Assembly (NCBI RefSeq): GCF_015624485.1
Contig: NZ_CP061378.1
Location: 868,001-932,000, forward strand
Direction of reading: 5' to 3'
Source of the DNA: Bradyrhizobium genosp. L
Lineage (GTDB): Bacteria; Pseudomonadota; Alphaproteobacteria; Rhizobiales; Xanthobacteraceae
Length of the DNA stretch: 64,000 bases
Made by a program: the position numbers and the translations under genes
Part shown: piece after piece, positions 34,466-43,515 of the stretch
Numbering within the stretch: the stretch's first letter is position 1
Layout of the letters: every line of letters begins with the position of its first letter
The notes under the pieces: model-generated
What the model was told of the DNA's origin: nothing
Databases searched by the model: none
The model's input: only the letters and a program-made list of their open reading frames with translations

Positions 34466-35671
34466 ATGCAGCTTGATGGTTTTGACGTCGTCGTGGTCGG
34501 CGCGGGCTTCTTCGGCGCCGTCATCGCCGAGCAAGTGGCTAGCCGGCTCGGCAAGAGCGTTTGCGTGCTCGACCGCCGCCTGCATATCGGCGGCAATGCC
34601 TATTCGGAGGTCGATCCCGACAGCGGCGTCGAGGTGCATCGCTACGGCACCCACATCTTCCATACCAACTCGGAAGCCGTCTGGCGCTATCTGCACCGTT
34701 TCACCGCGTTCACCGACTACCGCCACCGCGTCTTCACGGTGGCGCAGGGCCGCGTCTATTCGATGCCGATCAACCTGGCGACCGTCTCGGCGGCGTTCGG
34801 CCGGCTGATGTCGCCGGAAGCGGCGCGCGCCGCGATCGCGGCGGAGGCGGCCGCCCATGGGGCATCGGGTGCACCGAATCTCGAGGACAAGGCGATCGCC
34901 TCGGTCGGCCGCACGCTCTACGACCTCCTGATCCGTGGTTATACGCAGAAGCAATGGCAGACCGATCCGCGCGAGCTGTCGGCCGACATCATCGGCCGCC
35001 TGCCGGTTCGGCTCACCTTCGATGACCGTTACTTTGCCGATCGCTATGAGGGCATGCCGGTCGAAGGCTACACCGCGATCTTCCGTAAGATGCTCAGCCA
35101 CCCGAACATCGCGGTTCGGCTCGGCGTCGACTATTTCGGCATGGCCGACCGCGTCACGCCGAAGCAGCTCGTGATCTATACCGGGGCGATCGACCGCTTC
35201 TTCGAGTATGCCTGCGGCCATCTCGGCTGGCGCACCGTCGATTTCGAGCGCGAGGTGCACGAGGTCGCCGACTTCCAGGGCGCCTCCGTCATCAACTACG
35301 CCGATGCCGAGGTGCCGTTCACGCGCATCCACGAGTTCAGGCATCTGCATCCCGAGCGCGCGCATACCCAGGCGAAGACCACGATCTACCGCGAATATTC
35401 CCGCTTCGCCGGCCGCGACGACGAGCCTTATTACCCGATCAACACCGCGGCCGACCGCGCGATGCTGGCGTCCTACCAGGCCATGACGGCCGACCATCCG
35501 AACGTCATCTTCGGCGGTCGGCTCGGCTCCTACAAATATCTCGACATGCACCAGGCGATCGGCGCGGCGCTCAAGACCTTCGAGCACGAGGTGATGCCGT
35601 TCTTCGCCGAAGGCGGCATGACCCCGCGCACCGCGGCCGAGCGCCGACGGCGGGAGACCAGCCCGGCGTAG
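34466..35671 (+). CDS. glf: UDP-galactopyranose mutase
   Basis: 401 residues from the ATG at 34466, preceded by GGGCGGGGG. Converts UDP-galactopyranose to UDP-galactofuranose using reduced FAD. The dinucleotide motif VVVGAGFFGAVIAE is followed by HIGGNAYSE and YGTHIFHTN, all characteristic. Later YTGAIDRFFEYACGHLGWRT and EPYYPINT match the family. All blocks are intact. A strong bidirectional terminator follows. Confidence 0.93.
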   Translation: MQLDGFDVVVVGAGFFGAVIAEQVASRLGKSVCVLDRRLHIGGNAYSEVDPDSGVEVHRYGTHIFHTNSEAVWRYLHRFTAFTDYRHRVFTVAQGRVYSMPINLATVSAAFGRLMSPEAARAAIAAEAAAHGASGAPNLEDKAIASVGRTLYDLLIRGYTQKQWQTDPRELSADIIGRLPVRLTFDDRYFADRYEGMPVEGYTAIFRKMLSHPNIAVRLGVDYFGMADRVTPKQLVIYTGAIDRFFEYACGHLGWRTVDFEREVHEVADFQGASVINYADAEVPFTRIHEFRHLHPERAHTQAKTTIYREYSRFAGRDDEPYYPINTAADRAMLASYQAMTADHPNVIFGGRLGSYKYLDMHQAIGAALKTFEHEVMPFFAEGGMTPRTAAERRRRETSPA

Positions 35672-35697
35672 CGCCGCGCGCCGCGGCGTCCAAAACA

Positions 35698-35724
35698 AAA
35701 GCCCCGGCCGGAGGCCGGGGCTTT
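35698..35724. terminator. Bidirectional terminator between glf and the barrel gene
   Basis: AAAGCCCCGGCC pairs perfectly with GGCCGGGGCTTT across GGA. The genes converge here, so it can stop both. Confidence 0.85.
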
Positions 35725-35761
35725 GACGCGATCGGGTGATCTCGCAACGATCGGTGTTTGG

Positions 35762-36607
35762 TCAGTATCTGGCGACGATCGGACCGCCGAACTTGTAGTT
35801 GATGCCGATCTTGCCGGTGTGGATGCCCTCCACATTGTGGTTGCCGCAGAAGGCCGAGCCGGCGGCAGAGGCGCCACCCGCGCCGCAGACCGAATAATTG
35901 TTGTCGAGGCCGAGATACAGATACTCGCCCTTGACGGTCCAGTTCGCGGCGAACGCATATTCGATGCCGCCGCCCACCACCCAGAATGCGCGCGTGTCGC
36001 TGGATGTCGCGTTGAGCGTTCCGCCGCCGCACGGCGCGGTGGTGCAGGCGTCGATCACCGAGGATTTGACGTCTGCGAAGCCGACGCCGCCCTTGACGTA
36101 GAGCAGGGTCCGATCCCATGCGTAGCCGGCGCGGCCGGCGAGGACGGCGTACCAGTCGCCGACCTTGGTTGTGGCGACGGTGTCGCTGCCGAACCCGACC
36201 GAGTAGGGATCTATCGCCGAGCCTCTCAGCCTCATGTAGCCGCCCTCGGCTTCGAGACCCAGCACGAAGGGTGAGCTCGGGCCCTGCCAGTTGCAGCCCA
36301 AAGTGCCGCCGCCGATGGCGCTGCCCTGCATGTCATAGCCGAATGCGCCGCCATTGCCGGCGTTGGCAAACGGCGAGTTGTAGAAGGTGCCGGCCGGGAA
36401 AGTGCCGCCCGTCGACGACGGATCCTGGGCCTGCACGGCGCGGCTCTGCACCGCGCCACCGGCGTATCCACCGACGTAGCAGCCGGTCCAGTTGTAGGCC
36501 ACAATCGGTGGTGGCGCCTTCGTGTAGGCCTTGACCGGCATGTCGGCCGCGACCGCTGAACCTGTGAGCGCCGCCAAAGCGGCGAGCGTGAAGGCAAGCT
36601 TCTTCAT
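35762..36607 (-). CDS. Outer-membrane beta-barrel protein (Omp31/Omp25 type)
   Basis: 281 residues. The signal peptide (1-21) ends AVAA; DMPVKAYTKAPPP and YNWTGCYVGGYAGG are the usual start of rhizobial Omp31-family barrels. Alternating strands run to a C-terminal GKIGINYKFGGPIVARY, ending in an aromatic residue for BAM recognition. Four Cys lie in loops. It is likely an immunogenic-type structural porin-like barrel of the outer membrane. Confidence 0.87.
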   Translation of the reverse strand: MKKLAFTLAALAALTGSAVAADMPVKAYTKAPPPIVAYNWTGCYVGGYAGGAVQSRAVQAQDPSSTGGTFPAGTFYNSPFANAGNGGAFGYDMQGSAIGGGTLGCNWQGPSSPFVLGLEAEGGYMRLRGSAIDPYSVGFGSDTVATTKVGDWYAVLAGRAGYAWDRTLLYVKGGVGFADVKSSVIDACTTAPCGGGTLNATSSDTRAFWVVGGGIEYAFAANWTVKGEYLYLGLDNNYSVCGAGGASAAGSAFCGNHNVEGIHTGKIGINYKFGGPIVARY

Positions 36608-36926
36608 AGTGCCCCTCCAAATAAGCTGCGATTCAATTTCCCAATCAACTTTCCCGCGAATTCTAGCCGGATTCTTCCCGCCAAGGCTGTAGCCAGAAGG
36701 TCACATCCTACCGGTAAGTTCGCCCCTGTTTGGTACGATTGAAGGGCGCCCGGCGGACGACACCGCGATACGGATTCATCGAGTCGCGTTGCGTGCCGCC
36801 GTCGCCCGTGACGCATCATCCGGTCTGCCCTGCGGCTGGCGCGTTTGGTCTCGCATTCCGCGCGTGGTTTATTTGGCGGGGCACTGAACTGCACAACAAT
36901 CGCCCGCGCGTTCTGGGGAGGCAATC
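36608..36926. other. Divergent intergenic region, no gene
   Basis: Separates the barrel gene (minus) and the serine hydrolase gene (plus); promoters for both must be here. No supported gene. Confidence 0.45.
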
Positions 36927-38189
36927 ATGAAGTCCATCATCGCCGCGGCCTTGGCGGCCGGCATCGCCGTCAGCATGGCGCAGGCCGCGCCGCTGCCAGA
37001 AACAAAACCCGAGCAGGCCGGGTTCTCGCCAAAGGGGCTGGCACGGCTCGATGATTTCTTCGCGCGTGAGATCGCGGCCAAGCGGGTGCCCGGCGCGGTC
37101 GTGGCAATCGCGCGCGACGGCAAGCTCGTGCACTACAAGGCCTATGGCCAGCTCGACGCCGCCAAGGGTACGCCGATGCCGCTGGACGCCATGTTCGCGC
37201 TGGCCTCGATGACCAAGCCGATGGCGGCGGTCGCCGGCCTCACGCTGATGGAGCAGGGCAGGCTGGGGCTGCAATCCAGGGTCGCCGACTACTATCCCGG
37301 CTTCGCCGACATGAAGGTCGGCGTGCAGCAGGCCGACGGCTCGCTGAAGATGGAGCCGCAGGCCTCGCCGATCTTCGTCCACGATCTCTATCGGCACACC
37401 TCCGGCCTGATGTATGGCGGCCGGCCCGACAGTTCGAGCGCGCTGGCGAAGCTCTATCCCGACGGCACCGCGCCGGCGGTCGAGGGCGACACCCAGGCCT
37501 TCATCGACCGCATCACCAAGCTGCCGCTGGTGCATCAACCGTCGACCGAGTTCGAATACGGCTTCTCGATCGACGTGCTCGGCGCGGTCGTCGAGAAGGT
37601 GTCGGGCCAGCGGCTCGGCGAGTATCTCGCGGCCAATGTCTGGCAGCCGCTCGGCATGAAGGACGCCACGTTCCATCCGACCGACGCGCAACGCCCGCGT
37701 CTCGCGCGGCCGTTACCGAACGATCCGCTCACCGGCAAGCCGCAGGCGATCAAGCTCCTGGACACGCCGACCAAGTTCGACTGCGGCGGCGCCTGTTCGT
37801 TCGCCACCGTCGGCGACTACCTGCGCTTCGGGCAGATGCTACTCAACGGCGGCGAGCTCGACGGCAAGCGGATCCTGAGCCCCAAGACCGTGCATCTGAT
37901 GACCTCGAACCATCTCGGGCCGGAGATCAAGAACAACGTCGCCAATCTCGAGCCGCATCGTGGCGGCTACGGTTTCGGCCTCGCGGTCGCCGTGCGCACC
38001 AGCGACGGTCTGGCGTCGGTCCCGGGCAATCCGGGCGAGTTCACCTGGAACGGCGCCTACGGCACGCAGTTCTTCTGCGATCCGAAGGAGCGCCTCGTCG
38101 TGGTGGTCGGAACCGCCGCGCCCGGTGAGCTGCGCAAATATTATCGCGAGAACGTCCAGGACATCGTCTATGGCGCGATGGTGAAGTGA
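36927..38189 (+). CDS. Class-C beta-lactamase-like serine hydrolase
   Basis: 420 residues with a signal peptide (1-20, ending AQA), so periplasmic. The SxxK motif is ASMTKP (Ser94, Lys97). A Tyr motif (FEYGFSIDVLG, near 210) replaces the classic YxN and Asn is absent there. FTWNGAYGTQFF near the C-terminus is the KTG-like wall. Family members are esterases, D-aminopeptidases or carboxypeptidases rather than true beta-lactamases. A hairpin terminator follows. Confidence 0.85.
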   Translation: MKSIIAAALAAGIAVSMAQAAPLPETKPEQAGFSPKGLARLDDFFAREIAAKRVPGAVVAIARDGKLVHYKAYGQLDAAKGTPMPLDAMFALASMTKPMAAVAGLTLMEQGRLGLQSRVADYYPGFADMKVGVQQADGSLKMEPQASPIFVHDLYRHTSGLMYGGRPDSSSALAKLYPDGTAPAVEGDTQAFIDRITKLPLVHQPSTEFEYGFSIDVLGAVVEKVSGQRLGEYLAANVWQPLGMKDATFHPTDAQRPRLARPLPNDPLTGKPQAIKLLDTPTKFDCGGACSFATVGDYLRFGQMLLNGGELDGKRILSPKTVHLMTSNHLGPEIKNNVANLEPHRGGYGFGLAVAVRTSDGLASVPGNPGEFTWNGAYGTQFFCDPKERLVVVVGTAAPGELRKYYRENVQDIVYGAMVK

Positions 38190-38230
38190 GCCGCGCGATC
38201 GCGATCGGATTCGTCGCGAGGAAGCAGCAA

Positions 38231-38261
38231 GAGGCCCACCGCGCGGTGGGCCTCATTTTTT
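38231..38261. terminator. Terminator after the serine hydrolase gene
   Basis: GAGGCCCACC pairs with GGTGGGCCTC across GCGC, followed by ATTTTTTG. Confidence 0.85.
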
Positions 38262-38274
38262 GTTTTTGCGCGCG

Positions 38275-38577
38275 TTACCAACCGCGGTAGACGCCGGTCA
38301 GCGTGCCGTTGTTGTTCCCTTCAGGGCCAACATCGCCTTGGGTCGAACTCGGCGTCGGATGGTTGCTGCCATTATACTCGCCATACTCGCCAGACCAGCC
38401 GGGCTGCGCCGGATAGTACATCACGTGCGGCTGGGCGCGATCGAAGTTCGGACCATTGTAGTCCCAGGCATCGGAGTTCCGATATGGATTGCCGTAGTAG
38501 CCTTGGGCAAAGGCCCCCGCCGTCGATGCGATCAGGGTCGCCGCGGCCACGGACAAGATCTTGGTCTTCCGTTGCAT
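38275..38577 (-). CDS. Small secreted Tyr/Gly/Asn-rich protein
   Basis: 100 residues; the signal peptide ends AFAQ near residue 25. The mature part is rich in Tyr, Gly, Asn and Pro (GYYGNPYRNSDAWDYNGPNF) and probably unstructured. Function unknown. Converges on the terminator at 38231. Confidence 0.65.
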   Translation of the reverse strand: MQRKTKILSVAAATLIASTAGAFAQGYYGNPYRNSDAWDYNGPNFDRAQPHVMYYPAQPGWSGEYGEYNGSNHPTPSSTQGDVGPEGNNNGTLTGVYRGW

Positions 38578-39035
38578 TCACAAGTCTCCTTGCTGGTGTC
38601 ACGACCAACGACCCGCGCGGAGTGGCGTTCCGAATTTTTTATTCAACTCTCTGGCGTGAATTCGCGGCCGCGCTGGATCATGTTTTGGTGAAATGCTCTT
38701 GCGCCATTGGCCGGGCAAGAGTCCCGATGGAGCGGCAATTTGCTCTGGCGGACCCGTTATGCCGTGGCGGCTATAACGAGTCATTATGGTGCAAGTGGTT
38801 CGGGCACGCAGGAAAAGAAAGGCCCGCCAATCGGGGCGGGCAAGGTCTCAGGGAGGAAACGCTCAAAGTGAGCATTGATAGTTTCCTCGATTCGATCGCG
38901 GCTGCGAAGATCGTATAACTACTGTCATCAGGGGCGGCATTATGCCAATGCTGGCAGGCGGCCCGGGGAACCGGCCGCAGCCGCGGCAGGTTGCTTGCGC
39001 GCAAATCGGATGTGGACGTCAGTAGGGGAATTCTC
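38578..39035. other. Intergenic region with a hairpin, no supported gene
   Basis: Contains a GCCCGCC/GGGCGGGC hairpin at about 38823-38841 followed by a GGGAGGAAAC stretch. No confident gene. It might hold a small RNA or leader for the gene at 39036. Confidence 0.4.
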
Positions 39036-40337
39036 ATGAGCATGTCTGGAGCCTTTGCGCGCGTCGTCGCGCTGATCGGCGCTGGCGCGGTGCTGTGGCG
39101 CCGGCAGCAGGGTGAAACGCCGACGCCGGCCTGGGGGACTGCGCCGCAGATTCCGACAGCGAAATCGCAAGGCGCGATCCCGACGTTGAAGATGCCGACG
39201 GCGAGGGGCTGGGACGAGGGCCAGATCCCGACCGCGGCAGCAGGGCTCAAGGTCAACGCCTTCGCCGAAGGCCTCGACCATCCGCGCTGGATCAACGTGC
39301 TGCCCAATGGCGACGTGCTGATCGCGGAATCGACCCAGATCGCCAACACGCCGCGCACCATCTTCCACTATGCGATGCAGGCGACGATGCGGCGCGCCGC
39401 GGCGCTCGGCGTCAGCGCCAACCGCATCACGCTGCTGCGCGACCGTGACGGCGATGGCGTCGCCGAGACGCGCGGCGCCTTCATGGAGGGGTTGAGCCAG
39501 CCGTTCGGCATGGCGCTGATCGGCGACACCTTCTATGTCGGCAACACCGACAGCGTCGTCGCGTTTCCCTACACGGCAGGCGCCGACAGCATCAAGGCTG
39601 CCGGCCGCAAGCTCGTCACCTTCAAGCCGTCCGGGCACTGGACCCGCAGCCTGCTGCCGAGTGCCGACGGCAAGAAGCTCTATGCCGGCGTCGGTTCGCT
39701 GACCAACATCGGCGATGAGGGTTTTGAAGCCGAGCAAGGCCGCGCCGCGATCTACGAGCTCGATCTCGTGAGCGGCAGCAGCCGCATCTTCGCGGGCGGC
39801 CTGCGCAATCCGGTCGGGCTCGCCTGGGAACCGAAGACCAACGTGCTGTGGACCGTCGTCAACGAGCGCGACGGCATCGGCGATGAAACACCGCCCGACT
39901 ATCTGACCTCGGTGCGCGACGGCGGCTTCTACGGTTGGCCCTATTGCTACTGGGGCCAGATCGTCGACGACCGCGTGCCGCAGGATGCCGCGATGGTCGC
40001 GAAGGCGGTCCAGCCGGACTACGCGCTCGGCGGCCACACCGCCTCGCTCGGCCTGTGCTGGGTGCCGGCCGGCACGCTGCCGGGCTTTCCCGACGGCATG
40101 GCGATCGGCCAGCACGGCTCGTGGAATCGCTCGACGCTGTCAGGCTACAAGGTGGTGTTCGTGCCGTTCGAGAACGGCCGTCCCTCCGGCCCCGCGCGCG
40201 ACATCCTGTCGGGCTTCCTCGCGCCCGACGAGAAAGCGTCCTACGGCCGCCCGGTCGGTGTCGCGCTAGGCCCCAATCGCTCGCTGCTGGTCGCCGACGA
40301 TGTCGGCAACGTGATCTGGCGCGTGACGGGGGCGTAG
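39036..40337 (+). CDS. Sorbosone-dehydrogenase-like (PQQ-type beta-propeller) protein
   Basis: 433 residues. After a short hydrophobic start, the chain carries beta-propeller blades recognisable as FAEGLDHPRWINVLPNGDVL, ITLLRDRDGDGVAE, LSQPFGMALIGDTFYVGN, GLRNPVGLAWEP and YGRPVGVALGPNRSLLVADD. This matches the soluble glucose/L-sorbosone dehydrogenase superfamily. PQQ binding cannot be checked here. Likely exported; the N-terminal hydrophobic segment (about 10-20) could be an anchor. Confidence 0.82.
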   Translation: MSMSGAFARVVALIGAGAVLWRRQQGETPTPAWGTAPQIPTAKSQGAIPTLKMPTARGWDEGQIPTAAAGLKVNAFAEGLDHPRWINVLPNGDVLIAESTQIANTPRTIFHYAMQATMRRAAALGVSANRITLLRDRDGDGVAETRGAFMEGLSQPFGMALIGDTFYVGNTDSVVAFPYTAGADSIKAAGRKLVTFKPSGHWTRSLLPSADGKKLYAGVGSLTNIGDEGFEAEQGRAAIYELDLVSGSSRIFAGGLRNPVGLAWEPKTNVLWTVVNERDGIGDETPPDYLTSVRDGGFYGWPYCYWGQIVDDRVPQDAAMVAKAVQPDYALGGHTASLGLCWVPAGTLPGFPDGMAIGQHGSWNRSTLSGYKVVFVPFENGRPSGPARDILSGFLAPDEKASYGRPVGVALGPNRSLLVADDVGNVIWRVTGA

Positions 40338-40346
40338 TGCAAGCTC

Positions 40347-41117
40347 TCACACCGACCGGATCTCGCCGCCGTCCATTCGCAGCACGGTGCCGGTCATCCA
40401 GCGCGCGGCCGGCGACACCGCAAACGCGATCAGGTCGGCGATCTCCTCCGGCGTGCCGAACCTGACGATGCCGGCCTGCTTCAGGAAGCCGGCTTTGGTG
40501 GTTTCTAGGTCGATCTGCTTTGCGGCCGCCGCCCTCTCGAGCATCGCGAGGCGGCGTCCGGTCATGATGGCGCCCGGCGAGACGCAGTTCACCTGCACGC
40601 CGTCCGCGATGCCGCGCTCGGCGAATGCCTTTGCCAACGCCTCGATTGCGGCGTTGATCGCGCCGACCGCGGCAGCTCCCGCGCGCGGCATCACGGCGGC
40701 ATTGCCCGAGGTGAAGACCACCGCGCCCTGCGACGCCTTCAGCGCATCCCAGGCGCGGATCGCAAGCCGCCTGGCGCCGTGCATCTTGAGCTGGATGCCG
40801 GAATCCCATTGCGCGTCGGTCATCTCGAACAGGTCGAGCCCGGGCACGGCGCCGGCGACATTGACCAGCGCGTCGATGCGGCCGAAGCGATCCAGCGTCG
40901 CGCTCACCACCGTCTCCGCGGCTGCAGGCGTGGCCAGGTCAAGCCCGAGCACCAGCGGCGTAGCGCCATCGGCCTCGATCTGTTGCCCGACCTCGCGCAG
41001 CTTGTCGCCGCTGCGCGCGACCACGACGACGGCGGAAAAATCGCGGGCGAGCCGCAGCGCAGTGGCGCGTCCGATGCCGGAGCTCGCTCCGGAGACGATG
41101 GCGACAGGCTTTGTCAT
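40347..41117 (-). CDS. SDR-family protein without the Tyr-Lys catalytic pair
   Basis: 256 residues. The Rossmann motif SGASSGIG and the later DALVNVAGA and VNCVSPGAI blocks are classical SDR. Where YxxxK is expected after the Ser block (FTSGNAA), the sequence reads AAAVGAINAAIEAL, with Val and Asn in place of Tyr and Lys. The protein may bind NAD(P) without normal SDR catalysis. It is third in a three-gene minus-strand operon, 9 bp after the dehalogenase-like gene. Confidence 0.85.
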   Translation of the reverse strand: MTKPVAIVSGASSGIGRATALRLARDFSAVVVVARSGDKLREVGQQIEADGATPLVLGLDLATPAAAETVVSATLDRFGRIDALVNVAGAVPGLDLFEMTDAQWDSGIQLKMHGARRLAIRAWDALKASQGAVVFTSGNAAVMPRAGAAAVGAINAAIEALAKAFAERGIADGVQVNCVSPGAIMTGRRLAMLERAAAAKQIDLETTKAGFLKQAGIVRFGTPEEIADLIAFAVSPAARWMTGTVLRMDGGEIRSV

Positions 41118-41126
41118 GACGGTCCC

Positions 41127-41981
41127 CTAGCGGCTCAGGAATTCGCGGATGTGTTGCGCGATCTCGGCGGCATGCGTCTCCAGCGCGAAGTGGCCGGTAT
41201 CGAGGAAGCGCACCACTGCGTTCGGATTGTCGCGCTTGAAAGCCTCCGCGCCCGGCGGCAGGAAGAACGGATCGTTCTTGCCCCATACCGCGAGGAACGG
41301 CGGCCGATGGCTGCGGAAATAATTCTGGAAGGCCGGGTAGAGCGCGACGTTGCTCTTGTAGTCGCCGAACAGATCGAGCTGCACGTCGTGTGCGCCGGGA
41401 CGCGCCATGTAGTAATTGTCGAGGTTCTGTCCATCCGGCGACACGGCTTCCGGATCGGTCGTGCCATGGGTGTACTGCCAGCGCGTGGTCTCCGGCGCGA
41501 GGAACGCGCGCAGCGCATCGCGGTTGGCCGGCGAGGGGTCCTGCCAATAGGCGCGGATCGGCGTCCAGCCGTCGCTGAGGCCTTCCTCATAGGCGTTGCC
41601 GTTCTGCGAGATGATCGCGGTGATGCGCTCCGGATGCTTGACCGCGAGGCGGAATCCGGTCGGCGCGCCATAGTCGAACACGTAGACCGCAAAGCGGTCG
41701 AAGCCGATCACCTCGGTGAAGCGGTCGATGACTTTCGCGATGTTGTCGAAGGTGTATTTGAACGTTTCGCGCGGCGGCATGTCGGACTGGCCGAAGCCGG
41801 GGAGATCAGGCGCCACGATGTGGAAGCGGTCCGCGAGCAGCGGGATCAGATCGCGGAACATGTGGCCCGCGCTCGGGAAGCCGTGCAGCAGCAGCAGTTT
41901 TGGCGCGCCCGGCGATCCGGCCTCGCGATAGAACACCTTGAAGCCATCGACGTCGGCGCTGTGGAATTTGATCTGGGACAT
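41127..41981 (-). CDS. Alpha/beta hydrolase, epoxide-hydrolase/haloalkane-dehalogenase type
   Basis: 284 residues. LLLHGFPSAGHMF gives the oxyanion-hole motif, the nucleophile is Asp103 in VYVFDYGAP, the acid is in VWGKNDPFF and the base His in LDTGHFALE. An Asp nucleophile indicates epoxide or haloalkane chemistry rather than ester hydrolysis. It is second in the operon with the esterase-like and SDR genes. Confidence 0.85.
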   Translation of the reverse strand: MSQIKFHSADVDGFKVFYREAGSPGAPKLLLLHGFPSAGHMFRDLIPLLADRFHIVAPDLPGFGQSDMPPRETFKYTFDNIAKVIDRFTEVIGFDRFAVYVFDYGAPTGFRLAVKHPERITAIISQNGNAYEEGLSDGWTPIRAYWQDPSPANRDALRAFLAPETTRWQYTHGTTDPEAVSPDGQNLDNYYMARPGAHDVQLDLFGDYKSNVALYPAFQNYFRSHRPPFLAVWGKNDPFFLPPGAEAFKRDNPNAVVRFLDTGHFALETHAAEIAQHIREFLSR

Positions 41982-42018
41982 GTCTCACTCCTCTGATGGT
42001 GATTGATCGGAAGCTCCG

Positions 42019-42714
42019 TCAGGCCTGCGCGACGCTGCGGATCGCATCCTTGATGATGTCGGTGACGTGTGACGGCGCGGTCACGATCGGGGTGTGATCG
42101 ACGGCGTGCGCGTGCACGTGCGCCCGCATGCGCGCAGCCATGAAGCGTTGGGTCTCGGGCGGGATCATGCGGTCCTCTTCGGCGACCAGGAACCAGGCCG
42201 GCACGTCCTTCCACAGCGGACGGCCGACCGGCACCGTGATGCAGGCCGGCGAGATCGGCCGCTGCACCGCGGCCAGCACCGCGAGATCCTCCGTCCGCGC
42301 GCCCTGCGCGAAGGCCGATGCGAAAGCGGTCTCGGGCAGCCAGATCAGTCCGTTGGCATCGGGGGCGAGCTTCGGCGCGAACGGATGCGGGGCTGCGCGA
42401 TAGAACACGTCGGCGACGGTCTCGCCTTCGTCGGGCGCGAGCGCGGCGACATAGACCAATGCCTTGACCCGCGGCGCGCGGGTCGCGCCGATCACGGCGC
42501 CGGCATAGGCATGGCCGGCGACCACGATCGGTCCCTCGACCCGATCGAGCGTGCGGTTGAGCGCCGCCATGTCGTCCGCGAACGAGGTCAGCGGCAACGG
42601 CGCCGCCACCGCGGTGATGCCCTCGGCATCGAGCGCCGTGATCACCCGCGCCCAGCTCGAACCGTCCGCCCATGCGCCATGCGCAAGCACCACACTGACA
42701 TCCTTGATCGACAT
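42019..42714 (-). CDS. Alpha/beta hydrolase with Ala at the nucleophile position
   Basis: 231 residues. The start VVLAHGAWADGSSW is typical of the EstC/salicylate-esterase-like group. The nucleophile elbow reads VVAGHAYAGAV, with Ala69 where catalytic Ser is usual; the downstream acid and His (AVDHTPIV) are retained. Either hydrolysis is lost or another mechanism is used. First gene of the operon, reading away from the dyad at 42751-42803. Confidence 0.82.
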   Translation of the reverse strand: MSIKDVSVVLAHGAWADGSSWARVITALDAEGITAVAAPLPLTSFADDMAALNRTLDRVEGPIVVAGHAYAGAVIGATRAPRVKALVYVAALAPDEGETVADVFYRAAPHPFAPKLAPDANGLIWLPETAFASAFAQGARTEDLAVLAAVQRPISPACITVPVGRPLWKDVPAWFLVAEEDRMIPPETQRFMAARMRAHVHAHAVDHTPIVTAPSHVTDIIKDAIRSVAQA

Positions 42715-42750
42715 GCTCCGCTCCTGTTTCCTGTCGTAACCAATTAAATG

Positions 42751-42803
42751 CCTATTGACAGGTTACGTTGCTTATGGCCTGCTGATCATAACTTGTCAAC
42801 AGG
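42751..42803. promoter_or_regulatory. Operator-like dyad between divergent operons
   Basis: CCTATTGACAGGTTA (42751-42765) and TAACTTGTCAACAGG (42789-42803) are inverted repeats matching at 13 of 15 positions. Each arm overlaps a possible -35: TTGACA then CATAAG (17-bp spacing) for the minus-strand operon, and TTGTCA then TATTTG at 42816 for the plus-strand gene. One regulator could control both directions. Confidence 0.65.
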
Positions 42804-42856
42804 CTTCAATCAGGTTATTTGCGACGAGCTTGAAAGCCGCCAGGAGGACCCGACCC

Positions 42857-43480
42857 GTGCAATCCCATCCGCCTGCGATGTTCCTCGCCGACAGCCTGGG
42901 TCTCGATTTCATCAATTCGATCGCGACCCCCGTCGACACGCCGGTTGACTGGATCGCCGACGGTGACGGCCTGTTGCGCTGGCTCAAGCAGGCGGAGCTG
43001 GTGGCTCCTGATGTGCTTGACGCTTTGAAGGGGCGCGCCGTTACCGGCGAGCTCGACAAAGTCGCCGCCCAGGCCCGCGATTTGCGCGAATGGTTCCGCG
43101 GCTTCGTGCGCAAGCATATGGGCCGGCCGCTCTCCGCGCGTGCGCTGAGGGAACTCGAGCCGCTGAACCGGCTGCTCGAACGCGACGAAACCTTCAGCCG
43201 GATCGTGCCGCATCGCGAGCACGATCAGAGTGGCTTTGCATTGGACCGCACGCGGCACTGGCGCTCGGCCGAGGCGCTACTGCTGCCGATCGGCGAGGCG
43301 ATGGCGAAGGTCGTCTGCGAGGAGAGCTTTGTCGACATCAAGGCGTGCGAGGGTCCGGCCTGCACGCTGATGTTCGCCGATCACACCCGCGCCCGCGCGC
43401 GGCGTTGGTGCAGCATGGCGATCTGCGGCAACCGCGCCAAGCAGGCCGCGCACCGGCAGCGTTTGAAGGAAAAGGGCTGA
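42857..43480 (+). CDS. CGNR zinc-finger (ABATE-domain) regulator
   Basis: 207 residues from the GTG at 42857, which follows AGGAGG at ideal distance; this is preferred over an internal ATG at 42878. The N-terminus (MFLADSLGLDFINS) is the ABATE/DUF1470 start. The C-terminus carries the CGNR finger: CEGPACTLMFADHTRARARR then WCSMAICGNRAKQAAHR. Such proteins are putative stress or catabolic regulators. It faces the hydrolase operon across the dyad, so it is the natural candidate regulator. Confidence 0.85.
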   Translation: MQSHPPAMFLADSLGLDFINSIATPVDTPVDWIADGDGLLRWLKQAELVAPDVLDALKGRAVTGELDKVAAQARDLREWFRGFVRKHMGRPLSARALRELEPLNRLLERDETFSRIVPHREHDQSGFALDRTRHWRSAEALLLPIGEAMAKVVCEESFVDIKACEGPACTLMFADHTRARARRWCSMAICGNRAKQAAHRQRLKEKG

Positions 43481-43515
43481 GACCACCAAACCCAACGAAG
43501 AAGGAGTTCAGTCAA

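Noticed and set aside
43090..43515. N-terminal extension of the haloacid dehalogenase
   Set aside because: It runs through the CGNR gene in another frame; AAGGAG and the family start fix the ATG at 43516.
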